A stretch of 64,000 bases of DNA, from positions 310,001 through 374,000 of the forward strand of contig NZ_CAJFCN010000006.1 in the NCBI RefSeq assembly GCF_904063055.1. The letters are read 5' to 3'. Within the stretch, counting starts at the first letter, position 1, and the number at the start of each line of letters is the position of its first letter. Position numbers and translations under genes: made by a program. Shown piece by piece: positions 16,118 to 25,393 of this stretch. Under the pieces are notes generated by a model. That model was not told the DNA's origin, ran no database searches, and saw only the letters and a list, made by a program, of their open reading frames with translations. This DNA is from Pseudomonas paracarnis. GTDB taxonomy: Bacteria > Pseudomonadota > Gammaproteobacteria > Pseudomonadales > Pseudomonadaceae.

Positions 16118-17098
16118 TTACTGAGCGGTAGCTTCAACCGACGCTTCTACGCGACGGTTAACAGCGCGACCAGCTTCAGTTGCGTTGTCAGCAACTGGGC
16201 GGGATTCGCCGTAACCAACAGCAGTTACACGGCTAGGAGCAACGCCGTCTTTAACCAGGACTTGCTTAACAGCGTCAGCACGACGCTGGGACAGCTTCTG
16301 GTTGTAAGCGTCTGGACCTACGGAGTCAGTGTGACCAGCAACTTCTACGTTGGTAGCTGGGTACTGAGCCATGAAGTCGGCCAGGTTTTTAACGTCGCCG
16401 TAGCTGTTAGGCTTAACAACGGCCTTGTCGAAGTCGAACTTAACGTCCAGCTCAACACGAACAACCTGAGCAACCGGAGCTTCTGGCTCTGGAACTGGCT
16501 CTGGAGCTGGTGCTGGGGTAGGAGCTGGAGCAGCTGCGCCAGCGTTACCGCCGAAGTTCACGCCCAGGCCAACCAGTGCGGAGTAGTCCCACTTGCCGTT
16601 GTCCAGACCGTAGTCAGCTTCAACACCAGCACGAGCGTACAGGTTGTTGGTGAAGTAGTACTTCACGCCGGTACCGATGGTAGCGAAAGTGGTCTGGTCG
16701 CGACCGCTGTGGCCGTCAGCCTGAACGTTGGTACGGCTCTGGTGGCCGAAACCGCCTTCAACGTATGGACGCAGGCTATCAACGCCAGCCTGACCGAAGT
16801 GGTACTGAGCAACGAGGCTGCCAGTGTCACCTTTGATCTTCTGGTTGCCAGTGCCGTCGTTCGAACGGGTGTGGTTGGTCTTGTCGTACGACAGATTCAA
16901 CGACAGATCGTCGGTCAGGAAGTAACCAATGCGAGCGCCTGGGTTGAAGCCGTCTTCGATGTGCTTAACGCTATCGTTGTACTGCTTCTTGTAGAACAGC
17001 TCGCCTTCAACTGCGCCTTGGCCTTGTGCCAGAACGCCGAAAGAAGTAGCGGCAATAAGAGAACCAATGGCCAAGCCCAAGGTGTTTTTCAGTTTCAT
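16118..17098 (-). CDS. oprF: Major outer-membrane porin OprF
   Basis: A 326-residue OmpA-family porin and the main structural link between outer membrane and peptidoglycan in pseudomonads. A signal peptide (MKLKNTLGLAIGSLIAATSF) is followed by an eight-strand barrel domain, a Pro/Ala-rich hinge (APAPTPAPAPEPVPEPEAP) and a C-terminal peptidoglycan-binding OmpA domain (VAGHTDSVGPDAYNQKLSQR, AVGYGESRPVADN). Codon use is highly biased, as expected for a very abundant protein. The next upstream gene, sigX, encodes the ECF sigma factor known to drive oprF transcription in Pseudomonas. Confidence 0.98.
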   Translation of the reverse strand: MKLKNTLGLAIGSLIAATSFGVLAQGQGAVEGELFYKKQYNDSVKHIEDGFNPGARIGYFLTDDLSLNLSYDKTNHTRSNDGTGNQKIKGDTGSLVAQYHFGQAGVDSLRPYVEGGFGHQSRTNVQADGHSGRDQTTFATIGTGVKYYFTNNLYARAGVEADYGLDNGKWDYSALVGLGVNFGGNAGAAAPAPTPAPAPEPVPEPEAPVAQVVRVELDVKFDFDKAVVKPNSYGDVKNLADFMAQYPATNVEVAGHTDSVGPDAYNQKLSQRRADAVKQVLVKDGVAPSRVTAVGYGESRPVADNATEAGRAVNRRVEASVEATAQ

Positions 17099-17205
17099 CC
17101 GTTAAATCCCCATCTGGTGATTGTAAAGCAGTCCCACAAACCGGGGGACAACTCGGCGACAAGTCTAACAGAACTTGCCTACACGTAAGAGATATTTGCT
17201 ACGCA

Positions 17206-17796
17206 CTAAGTTTCAGTCTCGCCCGCAAATTTCTCACGTAATTTATCAAGAGCACGCTTGTACCGCATTTTTGTAGCACTCAAACCCATATGCATGATGT
17301 CAGCGATTTCCTGAAATTCCAGCTCTGCGACAAATCGAAGCACCAGAATTTCGCGGTCAATCGGGTTCACATGCACCAACCAGCGATCAAGTCCGCCCTT
17401 TTCCTCGGGTGCCGGCGCCTTCTCTTCAGACGCCTCCTCAAGGGGGTCCAGACTCAAAGCGTCCATCAAGCGACGCTTTCGCCGTTCCTTCCGATACTGC
17501 GTGATGCACTCGTTGTACGTGATGCTGTACAGCCAGGTCTTGAACTTCGATTTGCCCTCGAAGTTCTTCAGGCCGTATAGCACCTTGAGCATCACTTCCT
17601 GACAGACATCATCCGCGTCTCTATCGTTCCCCAAATACCTTGAACAAACGTTGAACAGAGTGCGTTGATACCTGCGCATCAATTCTTCGTACGCGCGTGT
17701 TACGTGAAACAGCTCCGTGTGCGAGCGCGCGACCAACTCCTCATCAGAGAGCTCACGGGGGTCATAGCGCGTGGACAGCGTTTGGGCTTTATTCAA
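17206..17796 (-). CDS. sigX: ECF sigma factor SigX
   Basis: A 196-residue ECF sigma factor with region 2 around ELMRRYQRTLFNVCSRYLGN and DADDVCQEVMLKV, and region 4 around LVLRFVAELEFQEIADIMHM and SATKMRYKRALDKLREKF. In Pseudomonas SigX responds to envelope and osmotic stress and controls oprF and fatty-acid and membrane genes. The only start that gives the family N-terminus (MNKAQTLSTRYDPRELSDE) is TTG at 17796, with a poor ribosome binding site. That predicts low translation. No dedicated anti-sigma gene is adjacent; cmpX precedes it. Confidence 0.95.
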   Translation of the reverse strand: MNKAQTLSTRYDPRELSDEELVARSHTELFHVTRAYEELMRRYQRTLFNVCSRYLGNDRDADDVCQEVMLKVLYGLKNFEGKSKFKTWLYSITYNECITQYRKERRKRRLMDALSLDPLEEASEEKAPAPEEKGGLDRWLVHVNPIDREILVLRFVAELEFQEIADIMHMGLSATKMRYKRALDKLREKFAGETET

Positions 17797-17883
17797 AACA
17801 AGTCGTGCCGACAGTCAGGTCAATGTCCGCTGCAACCCGGTCACCCGGGTTTGCGGCGGCGTACATTAGCAGGATTTGCCGGA

Positions 17884-18708
17884 TTAGCGGCTACTGACCT
17901 GCTGCTCCAGGAGAATCCGGTTGGACAGCGACACCAGTTCCCCGTCATCGGTCAGCACGGTCGTCTTGACTGTGCCGATCTCCTCGATTTGCCCTTCGAC
18001 CTCGCCCACACGCACCTGTTGCCCAACTTGATACAGCTCACGCACATAGATTCCCGCAAGAATCTGACCGGCAATTTCCCGGCTTCCCAACCCCATGGCC
18101 AGCGCAACTGCCAGACCAACGGTAATCAAAACAATCACAATCACGTGGTTGAGCAGGTCAGTTTTGACCTCCAGCTGGCTGATCGCGACGGAAATACTGA
18201 TGATGATCACCAGCCCCTGGGCAATTCGTCCCAGGCCCGCTGCGTAGTCCAACCCCACGCCTTCGGCGGCCCCGCGCACCAGCCCGTTGGCCAGTTGCGC
18301 GAGTAGAACCCCCACCAGCAGCACCAGCGCGCCGCCGAAAACTTTCGGCAAATACAGTGCCAGCATGTCGAGCGTAGCTGAAACTCGCTCAAGTCCAAGG
18401 GACTGCGCTGCAGAAACCAGAAAAATAAGTAGAACGAACCAATAGACGATCTTGCCGATCAGAGTCGAAATCGGTACTTGCAACCCCGCGCGGCCGAGCA
18501 ATTTGGTCAGGCCAGTGCCAGCCATCAGGCGATCGAGCCCCAGTTTGGCGAGCAATTTGGACAGCAGGGTATCGAGCAGCTTGGCCACGACAAAACCCAG
18601 CAATACCAGGACCAGGGCACCAAACAGGTTGGGAATGAAATTCGCCACCTTGGTCCACAATGCGGTCATCGCGGTGACCAGGCTCTGGGTCCAGAGATCA
18701 AGTTCCAT
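17884..18708 (-). CDS. cmpX: CmpX, small-conductance mechanosensitive channel family protein
   Basis: A 274-residue MscS-family membrane protein with about four to five N-terminal membrane helices (IPNLFGALVLVLLGFVVAKL, IVYWFVLLIFLVSAA and later segments). A TM3-like glycine/alanine-rich helix (VIVLITVGLAVALAMGLGSR) and a short beta domain (VGEVEGQIEEIGTVKTTVL) follow. In P. aeruginosa loss of CmpX activates SigX, so it probably links membrane tension to sigX. The ATG at 18708, with AAGG in the end of crfX, is preferred over the TTG two codons upstream. Confidence 0.92.
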   Translation of the reverse strand: MELDLWTQSLVTAMTALWTKVANFIPNLFGALVLVLLGFVVAKLLDTLLSKLLAKLGLDRLMAGTGLTKLLGRAGLQVPISTLIGKIVYWFVLLIFLVSAAQSLGLERVSATLDMLALYLPKVFGGALVLLVGVLLAQLANGLVRGAAEGVGLDYAAGLGRIAQGLVIIISISVAISQLEVKTDLLNHVIVIVLITVGLAVALAMGLGSREIAGQILAGIYVRELYQVGQQVRVGEVEGQIEEIGTVKTTVLTDDGELVSLSNRILLEQQVSSR

Positions 18709-18710
18709 AT

Positions 18711-18956
18711 TCAATCAGCCTTATCAGCAGTGCTAGCAAGAGGTTTACGACGGGAAACCGGTGACACATGGGCCGAACCGTTGTTCAGGGCCATCATCAA
18801 CGCCGGCAACCAACGCCCGAGCAGACCGAACAGGTCACCCGCCCCTACCTGACGGTTGGCGGTTTTCAGTACGCGGCCCAGGCAGGCATCGTCATCACGG
18901 TTGGATGGCGAAGCATTGAGCATGTCACGCAAAGACTGTTCGAACGGATCGTGCAT
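18711..18956 (-). CDS. crfX: CrfX, small conserved protein of the sigX locus
   Basis: An 81-residue protein beginning MHDPFEQSLRDMLNAS, with a basic, serine-rich C-terminal end. It has no recognisable enzymatic motif and no membrane helix of full length (a hydrophobic stretch GDLFGLLGRWLPALMMAL is present). It occupies the conserved position between cmaX and cmpX. GAGAGG lies upstream of the ATG at 18956. Function is not established to my knowledge. Confidence 0.85.
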   Translation of the reverse strand: MHDPFEQSLRDMLNASPSNRDDDACLGRVLKTANRQVGAGDLFGLLGRWLPALMMALNNGSAHVSPVSRRKPLASTADKAD

Positions 18957-19042
18957 AGAGACCTCTCGCAAGTGATTTAAAAGACGAGGGTAAAATTCAT
19001 CGGGTCACATCGGCCCTTTCTTACGTTCAGGTCATATTCAGG

Positions 19043-20038
19043 TCAAACCCAGCGCAATCGTCGAAATAACCACCATTGCCCCAGTGCCACAGACACCATC
19101 AACAGGCACGCGATCATGAATCCATAAGGGCTGGCAGAGAACGGAATGCCGCCCACATTGATACCGAGCAAACCGGTAAGAAAACTCATCGGCAAGAAGA
19201 TCCCGGTGATGATCCCGAAGCGGTACATGGTGCGGTTCATGCGCAGGCTCAAGCGCCGGTCTTCAGCCTCCAGCACAAGCCCCACGCGCTCTCTGGCCAA
19301 TTCCAGCTCTTCCAGGTAACGGGTCAGGCTGTTGTGCAGTTCGTTCCAATAGTCCGCATCGTCGTCGCAGAACCACGCCAATTTGATTCGTGTCAGCTGG
19401 GCGAAAATATCCCGCTGGGGGGCCAGGAAGCGCTTGAGTCCGGCGGCTCTTCGACGGATCTGCAAAACGCTGCCGTGCTCCGGAGTATACCGTTCGTCGG
19501 CATCGAGTTTTTCTTCCTCGGAATCGACGATTTCAGACAAGCCGGCGACCAGATCCTGCACTTTGTTGGTCAGGTACTGAGCCATATAAAGGATGAGTTC
19601 AGACGCCGTCTTGGGGCCTTTGCCGTCTGCCAGTTGCACCAGCAACTCATCGGTAGCGCGCAAGGGGCGCAAACGCAGGGAAATCACTCGGTTGGCGGCG
19701 GCGAAAATGCGCACCGACACCATGTCTTCCGGCTCCGCGCCTGGGTTGAGATTGATCCCGCGCAGAAACAGCAGCAATTCGGCGTCCGGCAGCGGCAACA
19801 GCCGTGGACGGGTGTTTTCCTCCAGCAGCAGGTCACAGGCAAACTCGCTCAGGCCGCTGGATTTGCGCAGCCAGGTCTGGGTTTGAGGATGGCTGCGATC
19901 CCAGTGCAGCCACAGGCTTTCCTGGGGCTGCAACTGCAAATCGTCGAGCTCAGTCCGGGCAATCGAACGCGCACCGCCTTTACCGTCCAGCACCAGGGCA
20001 TGCACCAGCCCCCATTGCGCGTTTTCTTCTTCGAACAT
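19043..20038 (-). CDS. cmaX: CmaX, CorA/ZntB-like divalent metal transporter
   Basis: A 331-residue CorA-superfamily protein. A long cytoplasmic alpha/beta N-domain and coiled helical region (QVLDLV-type heptads, LEELELARERVGLVLEAEDR) leads to two C-terminal transmembrane helices (YRFGIITGIFLPMSFLTGLL and FMIACLLMVSVALGQWWLF). The pore-lip signature is GIN rather than GMN (LLGINVGGIPF), as in ZntB-type members. The ATG at 20038 has GGTGAGG before it. It heads the cmaX-crfX-cmpX-sigX-oprF series. Confidence 0.93.
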   Translation of the reverse strand: MFEEENAQWGLVHALVLDGKGGARSIARTELDDLQLQPQESLWLHWDRSHPQTQTWLRKSSGLSEFACDLLLEENTRPRLLPLPDAELLLFLRGINLNPGAEPEDMVSVRIFAAANRVISLRLRPLRATDELLVQLADGKGPKTASELILYMAQYLTNKVQDLVAGLSEIVDSEEEKLDADERYTPEHGSVLQIRRRAAGLKRFLAPQRDIFAQLTRIKLAWFCDDDADYWNELHNSLTRYLEELELARERVGLVLEAEDRRLSLRMNRTMYRFGIITGIFLPMSFLTGLLGINVGGIPFSASPYGFMIACLLMVSVALGQWWLFRRLRWV

Positions 20039-20063
20039 CCTCACCCCGATCGGTTGCGGCAGT

Positions 20064-20555
20064 TTATTCAGGCATTTTCAGCGGGCTGGGTGACACGATC
20101 ACCCCGTTGTTATCGGCATAAATGTACTCACCGGGGCGGAACGTCACGCCTGCGAATGTCACCGGCACGTTCAGGTCGCCAAGGCCGCGCTTGTCGGTTT
20201 TTTTCGGATGAGAGGCCAGGGCCTGCACACCCAGGTCGGTCTGAGCGATGACGTCGACGTCACGGATGCACCCGTAGATCACCAGCCCTTCCCAACCATT
20301 TTTCGCGGCTTTCTCGGCAATCATGTCACCCAGCAACGCGCAGCGCAGGGAACCACCACCGTCGACCACCAGCACTTTGCCAACGCCCGGCAGGTCAGCC
20401 TGCGCCTTGACCAGGGAGTTATCCTCGAAGCATTTGAGGGTGACAATCTCGCCACCAAAGGAGTCTCGGCCACCGAAGTTGCTGAACATCGGCTCCACTA
20501 CCTGCACCAGCTCCGGGTAGGCGTCACACAGGTCGGGGGTCACGTAATGGTTCAT
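20064..20555 (-). CDS. rraA: RraA family protein (regulator of RNase E activity A)
   Basis: A 163-residue protein starting MNHYVTPDLCDAYPELVQVV and containing VLVVDGGGSLRCALLGD, GLVIYGCIRDVD and GEYIYADNNGVIV, typical of RraA. RraA binds RNase E and inhibits mRNA decay in E. coli; some members of the fold are aldolases for oxaloacetate or 4-hydroxy-4-methyl-2-oxoglutarate, so enzymatic activity is not excluded. AGGAG precedes the ATG at 20555. It is upstream of cmaX in the same direction with a 25-bp gap. Confidence 0.93.
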   Translation of the reverse strand: MNHYVTPDLCDAYPELVQVVEPMFSNFGGRDSFGGEIVTLKCFEDNSLVKAQADLPGVGKVLVVDGGGSLRCALLGDMIAEKAAKNGWEGLVIYGCIRDVDVIAQTDLGVQALASHPKKTDKRGLGDLNVPVTFAGVTFRPGEYIYADNNGVIVSPSPLKMPE

Positions 20556-20784
20556 CGAGAAACTCCTGTCATCAAAGAAGAGGTCGAACATCCACGGTGT
20601 ACATCAAGAAAACGCCCCGCGACAGGCATTCTTTAAGTGCCTGGGCGTTGGCGGCGGCCATGATCAAACCCGGTTCAGCGTAACGCAATACACGTTGCGC
20701 GACTGAATATGACCAGAACCGCGTGGCGCGTCATATCTTAGCCGCAACCATTCAAGAGTGAAACGCCCTTGGTAGAGCGTTTCG

Positions 20785-21774
20785 TCAAACCGCTGCGGAC
20801 ACTTCGGATTGCGTACCGAATAAGGGTGTCAGCGGGTCGTTCAACCAGCGCTCGACCAAAGGCCACACTTGGGCCTGGGCCGCTTTACTGACCAGCATCT
20901 GCACATGGCCGAAATCCTCGCTGAAACCTTGCTGACGTCCCAGGCACAGGTACTGGCGATGCTCGCTGCCCACTTGCTCGAAGAGCTTGCGGCAGGCCCA
21001 GTCCGGGTCTTGCCGGTCGCCCGCTGCGCTCACCGCCAACAGCGGCACATCGACCTGCGCCAAGCCTTTCCACCAGTCATGCTCGGCATCGCCAAACCGG
21101 CCGAACAGGCCGTTCCAACGCATCGCTTCGATCATCACGCCGGCCGGCTCGTCCTCGGGCCCACGCTTGAAGCGCGGGCCCGACAGATGGGCAAGGCGCT
21201 TGAGGATAAAGCGAGCGCCCCACTCCACCGGTGGAATTTTCAACGGCCAGTGGGTGCGACTGACCTGGCAGCCGAACAACGCCACCGACGCCACCGCTGA
21301 TGCATCCAAGTGCTGCCCACCCAAGGCCGCAGCCAGGGTGGTGGCACCGAGGGAATGCCCGATCCAGTGCGGAATCTGCCCGCTTTGCTCACACACAAAC
21401 GCCCCCACGGCCGGCAAATCGTAGCGCGCATAATCGGCGACGCGGTTACTGGCGTAGTCGTGATTGCGCTTGGACAAACCATGGCCGCGCATTTCCGGGA
21501 TCCACACATCAAATCCGCGACGTGCGAGGTAAGCCCCCAGGCCAATTCCTTTTGGCGAATACCAGAAACGTCGATTGGAAAAACTGCCATGCAACAAAAT
21601 AATCGGCGTGCCCCGGTTTTCCGGGACATCGGCCAGGCCCAAACGGGTAACCGCCAGCTCGACGGTGCCGTCCGGGCTGTTACCGGGTTTGAGTCGGTAG
21701 ACGTCTTCACTCAGGTCGCCCCGACGTTCAGCGCTGATCAGGGCGACAGGAAACAGATGGCTGCTGCTTTGCAT
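20785..21774 (-). CDS. Alpha/beta-hydrolase family esterase or lipase
   Basis: A 329-residue hydrolase. The oxyanion segment PIILLHGSFSNRRFW, nucleophile elbow WIGHSLGATTLAAAL (serine in GHSLG) and a late histidine in EDFGHVQML complete a catalytic triad. No signal peptide is evident. An orthologue occupies the same position between rraA and ppsA in P. aeruginosa. The substrate is unknown. Start is the ATG at 21774; the frame runs on to a TTG at 21789. A hairpin at 20760-20783 (GAAACGC / GCGTTTC) lies immediately after the stop and may end the transcript, although it lacks a T-run. Confidence 0.85.
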   Translation of the reverse strand: MQSSSHLFPVALISAERRGDLSEDVYRLKPGNSPDGTVELAVTRLGLADVPENRGTPIILLHGSFSNRRFWYSPKGIGLGAYLARRGFDVWIPEMRGHGLSKRNHDYASNRVADYARYDLPAVGAFVCEQSGQIPHWIGHSLGATTLAAALGGQHLDASAVASVALFGCQVSRTHWPLKIPPVEWGARFILKRLAHLSGPRFKRGPEDEPAGVMIEAMRWNGLFGRFGDAEHDWWKGLAQVDVPLLAVSAAGDRQDPDWACRKLFEQVGSEHRQYLCLGRQQGFSEDFGHVQMLVSKAAQAQVWPLVERWLNDPLTPLFGTQSEVSAAV

Positions 21775-21835
21775 AATGCTCTTGCACAAAAAAGGGCGGC
21801 GTCCGCAAGGATTCCCGCCCTGTACAGATAAGAAT

Positions 21836-21862
21836 GCCGGTCACCCGCAACGAGTGACCGGC
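21836..21862 (-). terminator. Hairpin after ppsA, probable terminator
   Basis: A perfect 9-bp stem (GCCGGTCAC / GTGACCGGC) starts about 19 bp after the ppsA stop. In the ppsA direction it is followed only by ATTCTTATC, so the T-run is poor. Confidence 0.55.
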
Positions 21863-21880
21863 ACTTTTGACCACGCGATC

Positions 21881-24256
21881 TTAGGCGGACGCTTGGCCTT
21901 CAGCCAGGAAGAACCAGGTTTCCAGCACGGAATCGGGGTTCAGCGAGACGCTCTCGATCCCCTGCTCCATCAGCCATTTGGCCAGGTCCGGGTGGTCCGA
22001 AGGGCCTTGGCCGCAGATACCGATGTACTTGCCAGCCTTGTTACAGGCCTGGATGGCGTTGGCCAGCAGCTTCTTGACCGCTGGGTTACGCTCGTCGAAC
22101 AGGTGGGCAATGATCCCCGAGTCGCGGTCCAGGCCCAGGGTCAACTGCGTCAGGTCGTTGGAGCCGATGGAGAAACCGTCGAAGAACTCCAGGAACTCTT
22201 CAGCCAAGATGGCGTTGGACGGCAATTCGCACATCATGATCACGCGCAGGCCGTTCTCGCCACGGGTCAGGCCGTTTTCTGCCAGCAGGTCCACCACCTG
22301 GCTCGCTTCGCCCAGGGTGCGCACGAAGGGCACCATGATCTCGACGTTGGTCAGGCCCATCTCGTTGCGCACGCGCTTGAGCGCACGGCATTCAAGCTCG
22401 AAGCAGTCACGGAAGGCTTCGCTGATGTAACGCGAGGCGCCGCGGAAACCCAGCATCGGGTTTTCTTCTTCCGGCTCGTAGAGCTTGCCGCCGATCAGGT
22501 TCGCGTATTCATTGGACTTGAAGTCCGACAGGCGCACGATCACCTTTTTCGGGTAGAACGCCGCAGCCAGGGTGCTGATGCCTTCGACCAGTTTCTCGAC
22601 GTAGAAACCTACCGGGTCGTTGTAGCCGGCGATGCGCTTGTCGACGCTTTCCTTGATGTCCAGCGGCAGGCCGTCATAGTTCAGCAGTGCCTTGGGGTGC
22701 ACGCCGATCATGCGGTTGATGATGAATTCCAGGCGGGCCAGGCCCACGCCGGCGTTCGGCAACTGGGCGAAATCAAAGGCACGGTCCGGGTTGCCGACGT
22801 TCATCATGATCTTGAACGGCAGGTCGGGCATGGCGTCGATGGAGTTTTGCTTGATATCGAAGCCCAGCTCACCTTCGAAGATAAAGCCGGTATCGCCTTC
22901 GGCGCAGGACACGGTCACACCCTGGCCATCCTTGAGCAGTTGGGTGGCGTTGCCGCAACCCACGACTGCCGGAATCCCCAGCTCACGGGCAATGATCGCC
23001 GCGTGGCAGGTACGCCCGCCACGGTTGGTGACAATGGCACTGGCGCGCTTCATCACCGGTTCCCAATCCGGGTCGGTCATGTCGGAAACCAGTACGTCAC
23101 CCGGCTGGACCTTGTCCATCTCGGACACGTCCTTGATGATCCGCACCTTGCCTGCGCCAATGCGCTGGCCAATGGCACGGCCTTCTACCAGCACGGTGCC
23201 GGTTTCCTTGAGCAGGTAGCGCTCCATGACGTTGGCCGAAGTGCGGCTCTTCACGGTTTCCGGGCGAGCCTGCACGATGTACAGCTTGCCGTCGTCACCG
23301 TCCTTGGCCCACTCGATGTCCATCGGGCACTTGTAGTGCTTTTCGATGATCATCGCTTGTTTGGCCAACTCGCTGACTTCAGCGTCGGTCAGGCAGAAAC
23401 GCGCACGCTCGGCCTTGTCGACTTCAACGGTTTTGACCGAGCGACCGGCCTTGGCCTCGTCGCCGTAGATCATCTTGATGGCCTTGCTGCCCAGGTTACG
23501 GCGCAGGATGGCCGGGCGGCCCGCTTCGAGGGTGCCCTTGTGTACGTAGAATTCGTCCGGGTTGACCGCGCCTTGTACGACGGTTTCGCCCAGGCCGTAG
23601 GCGCCGGTGATAAACACCACGTCACGGAAACCGGATTCGGTATCCAGGGTGAACATCACACCGGCAGTGCCGGTTTCCGAACGCACCATGCGCTGCACGC
23701 CGGCAGACAGGGCCACCAGCTTGTGGTCGAAACCCTGGTGTACGCGGTAGGAGATCGCACGGTCGTTAAAGAGGGAGGCAAACACTTCCTTGGCCGCGCG
23801 GATCACGTTTTCGACGCCGCGAATGTTGAGGAAGGTTTCCTGCTGGCCGGCAAAGGAGGCGTCCGGCAAGTCTTCGGCGGTGGCCGAGGAACGCACGGCG
23901 ACGGCCATGTCCGGGTTACCGGCCGACAGGGTGGCGAAGGCGGTGCGAATTTCTTCGTTGAGCTTCTCGGGGAACTCGGCTTCCATGATCCACTGGCGGA
24001 TCTGGGCGCCGGTCTTGGCCAGGGCGTTGACGTCATCGACGTCCAGGGCGTCCAGCGCGGCGTGGATCTGGGCGTTGAGGCCGCTCAGCTCTAGGAAGTC
24101 GCGGTAAGCCTGGGCCGTGGTGGCGAAACCACCGGGCACCGAGACACCAGCGCCTGCAAGATTACTGATCATCTCGCCGAGGGATGCGTTCTTGCCCCCC
24201 ACATGCTCTACATCATGGACGCCGAGCTTATCGAGGGAAACTACGTACTCTACCAA
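21881..24256 (-). CDS. ppsA: Phosphoenolpyruvate synthase
   Basis: A 791-residue enzyme converting pyruvate and ATP to PEP, AMP and phosphate in gluconeogenesis. The N-terminal ATP-grasp part has HVGGKNASLGEMI; the swivelling domain holds the phosphohistidine segment GGRTCHAAIIARELGIPAVVG; the C-terminal PEP-binding barrel has the EFF...SIGSNDLTQLTLGLDRD and GICGQGPSDHPD motifs. The start that gives the family N-terminus MVEYVVSLDKLGVHDVEHVG is a TTG at 24256, with GGAG nine bases upstream. It is divergent from ppsR, whose product controls it. Confidence 0.97.
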   Translation of the reverse strand: MVEYVVSLDKLGVHDVEHVGGKNASLGEMISNLAGAGVSVPGGFATTAQAYRDFLELSGLNAQIHAALDALDVDDVNALAKTGAQIRQWIMEAEFPEKLNEEIRTAFATLSAGNPDMAVAVRSSATAEDLPDASFAGQQETFLNIRGVENVIRAAKEVFASLFNDRAISYRVHQGFDHKLVALSAGVQRMVRSETGTAGVMFTLDTESGFRDVVFITGAYGLGETVVQGAVNPDEFYVHKGTLEAGRPAILRRNLGSKAIKMIYGDEAKAGRSVKTVEVDKAERARFCLTDAEVSELAKQAMIIEKHYKCPMDIEWAKDGDDGKLYIVQARPETVKSRTSANVMERYLLKETGTVLVEGRAIGQRIGAGKVRIIKDVSEMDKVQPGDVLVSDMTDPDWEPVMKRASAIVTNRGGRTCHAAIIARELGIPAVVGCGNATQLLKDGQGVTVSCAEGDTGFIFEGELGFDIKQNSIDAMPDLPFKIMMNVGNPDRAFDFAQLPNAGVGLARLEFIINRMIGVHPKALLNYDGLPLDIKESVDKRIAGYNDPVGFYVEKLVEGISTLAAAFYPKKVIVRLSDFKSNEYANLIGGKLYEPEEENPMLGFRGASRYISEAFRDCFELECRALKRVRNEMGLTNVEIMVPFVRTLGEASQVVDLLAENGLTRGENGLRVIMMCELPSNAILAEEFLEFFDGFSIGSNDLTQLTLGLDRDSGIIAHLFDERNPAVKKLLANAIQACNKAGKYIGICGQGPSDHPDLAKWLMEQGIESVSLNPDSVLETWFFLAEGQASA

Positions 24257-24434
24257 GGTGATCTCTCCACTTTCTGTGTTGGAAAAGCTCAGGACGCGGG
24301 TTGCTCAGTAGGAGCTAACGCCAGCGCTTGTGGCCTGGACCTGGAAAATAAGTGAGAATGCGGCCCACTGCGGGACGGCAAAATCGCGCCTATCATATCC
24401 AAGATTCGCCATCAGCTTAAGGCCCAGGGCTCAA

Positions 24435-25253
24435 ATGAAACGATCTGCTTTCTTTATTTCCGACGGCACCGGCATCACAGCCGAAACATTGGGCCAGAGC
24501 CTGCTCGCGCAGTTCGAAAACATTACCTTCGCCAAATTCACCCGGCCTTATATAGACAGCGTGGATAAAGCGCGGGCCATGGTACAACAAATCAATCTGG
24601 CGGCTGAAAAAGACGGTTTTCGCCCGATCATTTTCGACACCATCGTCAATCAAGACATTCGTGAGATTCTCGCAACGTCGAATGGTTTCATGATCGACAT
24701 TTTCTCTACCTTCCTGGCGCCGTTGGAACAGGAGCTGAGTGAACACTCCTCCTATTCCGTCGGAAAGTCCCATTCCATCGGGCATAACTCCAACTATATG
24801 GAGCGCATCGAGGCGGTGAACTTCGCCCTCGACAACGACGACGGCGCCCGCACCCACTACTACGACAAGGCCGACCTGATCCTGGTGGGCGTGTCGCGTT
24901 GCGGCAAGACCCCCACCTGCCTGTACATGGCCATGCAATTCGGTATTCGTGCGGCCAACTATCCGCTGACCGAAGATGACATGGAACACCTGACCCTGCC
25001 CGCCGCCTTGCGCGCGCACTCACACAAACTGTTCGGCCTGACCATCGACCCGGACCGGCTGACCGCCATCCGCAACGAACGCAAGCCCAACAGCCGCTAC
25101 TCCAGCTATGCCCAGTGCGAATTTGAAGTGCGGGAAGTAGAAAATCTGTTCCGTCGCGAAAATATTGCGCACATCAATTCCACGCATTTTTCGGTGGAAG
25201 AGATTTCGGCGAAGATTCTGGTGGAGAAGGGTGTGGAGCGGCGCTTCAAGTGA
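24435..25253 (+). CDS. ppsR: PEP synthase regulatory protein (ADP-dependent kinase / Pi-dependent pyrophosphorylase)
   Basis: A 272-residue DUF299 protein that inactivates PEP synthase by ADP-dependent phosphorylation of a threonine and reactivates it with phosphate. It begins MKRSAFFISDGTGITAETLG, the family signature, and has the P-loop GVSRCGKTPTCLYMA and the late motif SRYSSYAQCEFEVREVENLF. It diverges from its target ppsA across about 180 bp, so one regulatory region serves both. Confidence 0.95.
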   Translation: MKRSAFFISDGTGITAETLGQSLLAQFENITFAKFTRPYIDSVDKARAMVQQINLAAEKDGFRPIIFDTIVNQDIREILATSNGFMIDIFSTFLAPLEQELSEHSSYSVGKSHSIGHNSNYMERIEAVNFALDNDDGARTHYYDKADLILVGVSRCGKTPTCLYMAMQFGIRAANYPLTEDDMEHLTLPAALRAHSHKLFGLTIDPDRLTAIRNERKPNSRYSSYAQCEFEVREVENLFRRENIAHINSTHFSVEEISAKILVEKGVERRFK

Positions 25254-25270
25254 TCTCTGTCGCCTGATCT

Positions 25271-25378
25271 GATCGTTCCCACGCTCTGCGTGGGAACGCC
25301 GCCTGGGACGCTCCGCGTCCCGCAATAGCGACGCGGAGCGTCGCAAGATGCATTCCCATGCAGAGCGTGGGAACGAGC
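25271..25378. repeat. Inverted pair of GTTCCCACGC palindromic repeats
   Basis: Two copies of the unit at 6459-6510 face each other: outer arms GATCGTTCCCACGCTCTGCG and, inverted, CAGAGCGTGGGAACGAGC, each followed inward by a GGGACGC/GCGTCCC-type palindrome. It lies between ppsR and the convergent mocR gene and may also slow or end both transcripts. Confidence 0.85.
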
Positions 25379-25393
25379 AACGGTAACGCGGAT

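Noticed and set aside
21776..24094. Long open frame on the + strand opposite ppsA (also 4471-5973 opposite nasS, 10401-12152 opposite nirB, 35465-37657 opposite acnD)
   Set aside because: These mirror strongly biased GC-rich codon use of a well identified gene on the other strand. They lack recognisable domains and ribosome binding sites.
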